DNA of 44,832 nt from Bacillota bacterium (GTDB taxonomy: Bacteria; Bacillota; Limnochordia; DUMW01), in the NCBI GenBank assembly GCA_012839765.1, contig DUMW01000098.1, positions 1 through 44,832 on the forward strand. The letters are read 5' to 3'. Positions 41,868-44,832 of the stretch are shown piece by piece; position 1 is the stretch's first letter; every line of letters begins with the position of its first letter. The notes beneath the pieces are model-generated. The model did not search any database, had not been told where the DNA came from, and saw nothing but the letters and a program-made list of their open reading frames with translations. The translations under genes and the position numbers were made by a program.

Positions 41868-43439
41868 CTATACCGACAGCTGGCTGATAATCTCCTCCAG
41901 GCGCTGGGCAATGTTGGCCAACTGGTGGGAAGAATCGGCTAATCCTTGGGTCAGGGCCGACTGTTCCTGGGTGGCCGCGGCGATCTGCTGGCTGGTGGCC
42001 GCCTGTTGCTGGGTCATTTCCGCAATGGTTTGCACCTGGTCAATAATCTCCGCCACCCGGGCCACGATGGCATTGAGGGATTCGGTGGACTCTTTGACGG
42101 TGATGGCCCCTTGGGCTACCTTTTCCCGGCTGAGATTGGTGGAGTTTGCCGCCACATCCATCAAGGCATGCAGATTGCTGACCAGATCATCCACCTTCTC
42201 CAGGCTCGCCTTGGTCTGGACCGCCAGTTTGCGGATCTGATCCGCCACCACCGCAAAGCCCTGTCCGTATTCACCCGCGTTGGCCGCTTCAATGGCGGCA
42301 TTCAGTGAGAGCAGATTGGTCTGGTCCGCAATCTCACTGATCACGTTAACCACGGTGACAATCTCTTTGGCCGCCTCCCGTAGCTGGTGCATCGCGGTGA
42401 CAGTCTCTTCGGAAGCGCCCTCGATGCTTTGGATGGATTCGAGGCAAGAATTAATCTTCGCCGAACCGGTACGAGCCAATTCCCCGGTCTCTTGGGCCGC
42501 CTGATTGATGTTCATGATCTTTTGGCTGATCCGCACGGAGCTATCGGCAAACTCGGTGGCGCTACACGCGATCTGGTCAATCGATGCGCTGAGCTCCTCA
42601 TTGGCAGTGGCCACCATCTGACTGGCGGAGACCGTTTCCGCCACCGCCTTTCGGGAAGCAGCCACCACCTCTTTAAGTGCCCCCAACATCCTATTGAAGG
42701 AGTCTACCATCACACCGATCTCATCCTGGCCCTGGTAATCCACGGAGACGGTAAGATCCCCGGCAGCTGCTTTGGCCATGGTGGCGGTAAGTAGGCCAAT
42801 GGGTTTGGTTATCCCCCGGCCAATGATGGCGGAGAACACCACTCCTAGTACTAAAGCGATTACCGGAAGATAGATACTCCGGTCCCGGGATTGCTGGGTA
42901 AAGTGGCTCATTTGGTCTGCGGCTGCTAACCGGTATTCCTCAAGCAAGGTCCGGGTTTTCGTAAGCCGCGCCCTTAATTCTTCCAAAGCAGGCTTCGTCT
43001 CGTTCCAAAAGATCTGCTTGGCCTGGGCAGTCTCCAAGACGTCCCTGATCCGGGCGGCGGTACCATGCATGTGGACATGGTGCTCCGACAGTTCTTGGAG
43101 GGTTTTCGCCAGTTCCGGGGACAGCTCTTCCACCTGCCGCCGCTCTTCGCTATTCAGCCACTGACCCAAGCGGCAGCGGGTGGGATCTAGCTCCAGATCA
43201 AATTCACTGGGATCCCCCAAGTCCACAAGTTCGTTCAGGCGCTCGGACCAAAGCAGATGATCGATCTCCCTGAGGGTGAGGGTGTTCATCAGGTTCCCCG
43301 TATTCAATACTTCCCGACCACTGCGGTAGACCCTACTGACGCCAATGAAGTTGAATATGCTTAAAGCCAGCAACAGGCCTAAGATAAGTGAAAAACTCAA
43401 ACCAATCTTCGTCCCGATCTTCAAATTCGCCCACCTCAT
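41868..43439 (-). CDS. Methyl-accepting chemotaxis protein with CZB-like sensor region
   Basis: 523 aa from the ATG at 43439 with AAGGGAGA upstream (an in-frame ATG at 43487 has none). Membrane segments lie at about 10-30 and 190-210. Between them the extracellular part has [16 protein letters not shown] and H-H-V-H-M-H elements that match the CZB (chemoreceptor zinc-binding) pattern: H, then C-x-x-G-x-W, then H-x-x-x-H. A HAMP segment (about 210-265) and the MCP signalling domain follow, with the tip [21 protein letters not shown] near 395-415. No chemotaxis or flagellar genes are nearby. The CZB assignment is a motif match made by eye. Confidence 0.88.
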   Translation of the reverse strand: MRWANLKIGTKIGLSFSLILGLLLALSIFNFIGVSRVYRSGREVLNTGNLMNTLTLREIDHLLWSERLNELVDLGDPSEFDLELDPTRCRLGQWLNSEERRQVEELSPELAKTLQELSEHHVHMHGTAARIRDVLETAQAKQIFWNETKPALEELRARLTKTRTLLEEYRLAAADQMSHFTQQSRDRSIYLPVIALVLGVVFSAIIGRGITKPIGLLTATMAKAAAGDLTVSVDYQGQDEIGVMVDSFNRMLGALKEVVAASRKAVAETVSASQMVATANEELSASIDQIACSATEFADSSVRISQKIMNINQAAQETGELARTGSAKINSCLESIQSIEGASEETVTAMHQLREAAKEIVTVVNVISEIADQTNLLSLNAAIEAANAGEYGQGFAVVADQIRKLAVQTKASLEKVDDLVSNLHALMDVAANSTNLSREKVAQGAITVKESTESLNAIVARVAEIIDQVQTIAEMTQQQAATSQQIAAATQEQSALTQGLADSSHQLANIAQRLEEIISQLSV

Positions 43440-44080
43440 AGAGATCTCCCTTCTTGCGCATAGGCTATCAGTGATTTTGAATGGCATTCGGGAAAAGATG
43501 TCAAACTCCTGCTTGGAGCGCAGGAATTTACATCGTTTCCTAAAACAGGTAGCCGTCCTTTGGAGGGGGAAAGAAAGTTGCAGTGTAGATTAGGCACGGT
43601 ATACGACCACTATGAATACCGCTTTTAGTGTACTTCCCGATCCCAAGAATACGGTTTTCCCCTTTTCCCGGACAGGAAAACTTTCCATATCGTAAAAGCA
43701 ACGGTTGATGGCAAAAGACAGGAAAGCATGACAAAGGGAAGCAGCCCATATTTATATTGTCGGTAATGGGGTGAGAAGTGTTTAAGGCGTGGCGAAGATG
43801 AAGCATCATGGTGGTGGAAGGTCCTCGTCTGTGGAAACCATGGGACCGGGTTAACTGTATATGCCTTTGAAGCACTTTAATAAAAGGGCTCTATTCTGTT
43901 CGATAGCCCAAACGACCGGTTTCTAGGACAAAAGGACCAACGGTCAACGGACCCGGTGTCAACGGACGGCAGGCGGTTATCGGTAACGTCAATGGGTACT
44001 ATATCGATTCTGGGTTGTTAGGATTTGGACGGGTTCCAAGCCAATAATCCTCTCCCCCACAGGCTCCCCCCAGAAATAGG
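43440..44080. other. Gap without a recognisable gene
   Basis: About 640 nt. Short frames on both strands lack RBS and similarity. Two copies of GTCAACGGA (43940s and 43950s) and a GTCAATGGG follow each other closely. A-rich, purine-rich plus-strand segments such as GACAGGAAA occur twice (about 43673 and 43714). No regulatory element could be identified. Confidence 0.35.
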
Positions 44081-44115
44081 ACTCACCGCAGCTCGCTAAC
44101 GAAGCTGCGGTGAGT
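44081..44115 (-). terminator. Hairpin after the C-terminal partial gene
   Basis: A perfect 13-bp stem (ACTCACCGCAGCT with AGCTGCGGTGAGT) and 9-nt loop lie 12 nt after the stop codon at 44128; a short pyrimidine-rich tail follows on the minus strand. Confidence 0.65.
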
Positions 44116-44127
44116 AGATAACCGTTG

Positions 44128-44832
44128 TTAGAACCCGGTGCTCGTCCGCACCCAGTCCCACGTACTGGTTGATGTAGAACCCGCTGGCGCCCAGGTTTGT
44201 AGGAATATCCGTACCGCACCCAAGGGGAAGCTTTCGATGTCCCGCTCTGTGACTAGACTGTCATCCACATAGCTACGAAACAGGGAGCCTGTGCGGCTGA
44301 GCTTCATGGTAACCGGTCTTCCGGGAACCACCACGTTATTGCCAATAAAGAAGCGATCAAAATACCCGTCGGCGGTGGTGTCCACGTAAACCGCACCGGT
44401 GTCCGTCACACAGAAGCGAACATAGGCCCCCGATGCCGTATGTTGCAATCCGAGAAATGCCTGGCCGGCACTTAGGTGTAACAGGCGTGCTTCAATTGTA
44501 TAATCCTCACCGTCAATCACTTCCGTGGCCACCAAGGTGACCGTCTCCCCCGGGGTCCTTAACTGCAACTGGCCATTAGCGATTTCCCAAGTGGCATTGT
44601 CCCATGTAGTCCACAGGCTGTTGCTACTTTCGAAGTCGTCGTAGACTTGGTACCCTGCATCGTCATCGTCCACTGAACTTCGGCTATCCGCCGGTTCAGG
44701 GATTGTCTGATAGCCCAACCCGGTCCGCCGATGGCTGTAAACAACCAACTTCCGCTCACTATCCGGCACCAGGTTTCCTTCGGTGTCCAGCATCCGAATC
44801 CGGTACTCACCGGCGGGCAGATTCACCACAAA
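44128..44832 (-). CDS. C-terminal part of a secreted-type protein with a LamG/ConA-like domain
   Basis: The frame is open to the window end, so the start lies outside; 234 codons are visible. The first about 35 residues resemble the end of an Ig-like or PEGA-like beta domain (LPAGEYRIRMLDTEGNLVPDSERK). After an Asp-rich linker (SSVDDDDAG) comes a concanavalin/laminin-G-type fold: VYDDFESSN...W, WEIANGQLQL, YTIEARLLHL, AFLGLQHTASGAYVRFCV, MKLSRTGSLFRSYVDDSLV and VRIFLQTW. Such domains bind or cleave glycans in extracellular proteins. Full architecture and catalytic part cannot be seen. Confidence 0.7.
   Translation of the reverse strand, partial: FVVNLPAGEYRIRMLDTEGNLVPDSERKLVVYSHRRTGLGYQTIPEPADSRSSVDDDDAGYQVYDDFESSNSLWTTWDNATWEIANGQLQLRTPGETVTLVATEVIDGEDYTIEARLLHLSAGQAFLGLQHTASGAYVRFCVTDTGAVYVDTTADGYFDRFFIGNNVVVPGRPVTMKLSRTGSLFRSYVDDSLVTERDIESFPLGAVRIFLQTWAPAGSTSTSTWDWVRTSTGF

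Noticed and set aside
43540-43875. 111-codon minus-strand frame upstream of the chemoreceptor
   Set aside because: No RBS, His/Pro/Cys-rich composition unlike its neighbours, and no family similarity.

Overview
The window is about 44.8 kb of chromosomal DNA from a spore-forming member of the Bacillota. The evidence is spoVAC-spoVAD-spoVAE, two multi-domain SPOCS (DUF3794) proteins, the rapZ-yvcK-whiA cluster, a leucine-type T-box leader and purine-rich Shine-Dalgarno sites. GC is moderately high and GTG/TTG starts are frequent. This is compatible with an uncultured Limnochordia- or Moorella-like lineage, but that placement is inference. I saw no rRNA, tRNA, CRISPR array, phage or insertion sequence.

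Layout. (1) 1-7387, minus strand: a glycosyltransferase-like protein, a secreted FG-GAP-like protein, a PHP-domain protein, then rapZ, yvcK, a PrcB_C-like protein, a VanW-like protein and whiA. (2) 7664-10657, plus strand: a small unknown protein, then a GT4 glycosyltransferase and an O-antigen-ligase-like polymerase, preceded by an intergenic stretch with long-range inverted repeats. (3) 11045-17486, minus strand: two SPOCS repeat proteins (541 and 807 aa) and the spoVA genes. A 72-aa LuxR/GerE-like regulator is divergent from spoVAC. (4) 17991-21429, plus strand: a secreted CAP-domain protein, a DUF4912 protein and a GH57 glucan branching enzyme. (5) 21432-24573, minus strand: an agr-like sensor kinase, a 5' remnant of agrB, a gene-poor gap and a GT4 glycosyltransferase that probably pairs with the branching enzyme. 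(6) 24660-29121, minus strand: alr, nnrD/E, acpS and glmM, all cell-envelope or housekeeping genes. (7) 29431-40814, minus strand: one branched-chain amino acid operon, ilvB-ilvN-ilvC-aminotransferase-serA-leuA-leuC-leuD-cimA. It has a sigma-A promoter, a T-box with a CUC (Leu) specifier, and a strong terminator after cimA. (8) 40897-44832, minus strand: a GntR/UTRA repressor with a palindromic operator, a methyl-accepting chemotaxis protein with a CZB-like extracellular domain, and the end of a protein with a laminin-G/concanavalin-like domain that runs off the window.

How it works together. The ilv-leu operon makes valine, leucine and (through citramalate) isoleucine and also carries serA plus a class-V aminotransferase, so leucyl-tRNA charging would set serine/glycine metabolism as well; ilvD and leuB are not here. 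The DUF4912, GH57 and GT4 genes look like an alpha-glucan (glycogen-type) storage set. The SPOCS and spoVA genes form a sporulation island. The most interesting unexplained items are the two giant SPOCS proteins, the truncated agrB with an orphan kinase, a GTCGAA/GGAAGGAA motif recurring in three intergenic spots, and a Shine-Dalgarno-like sequence without a start codon in a hairpin loop before the CAP gene.
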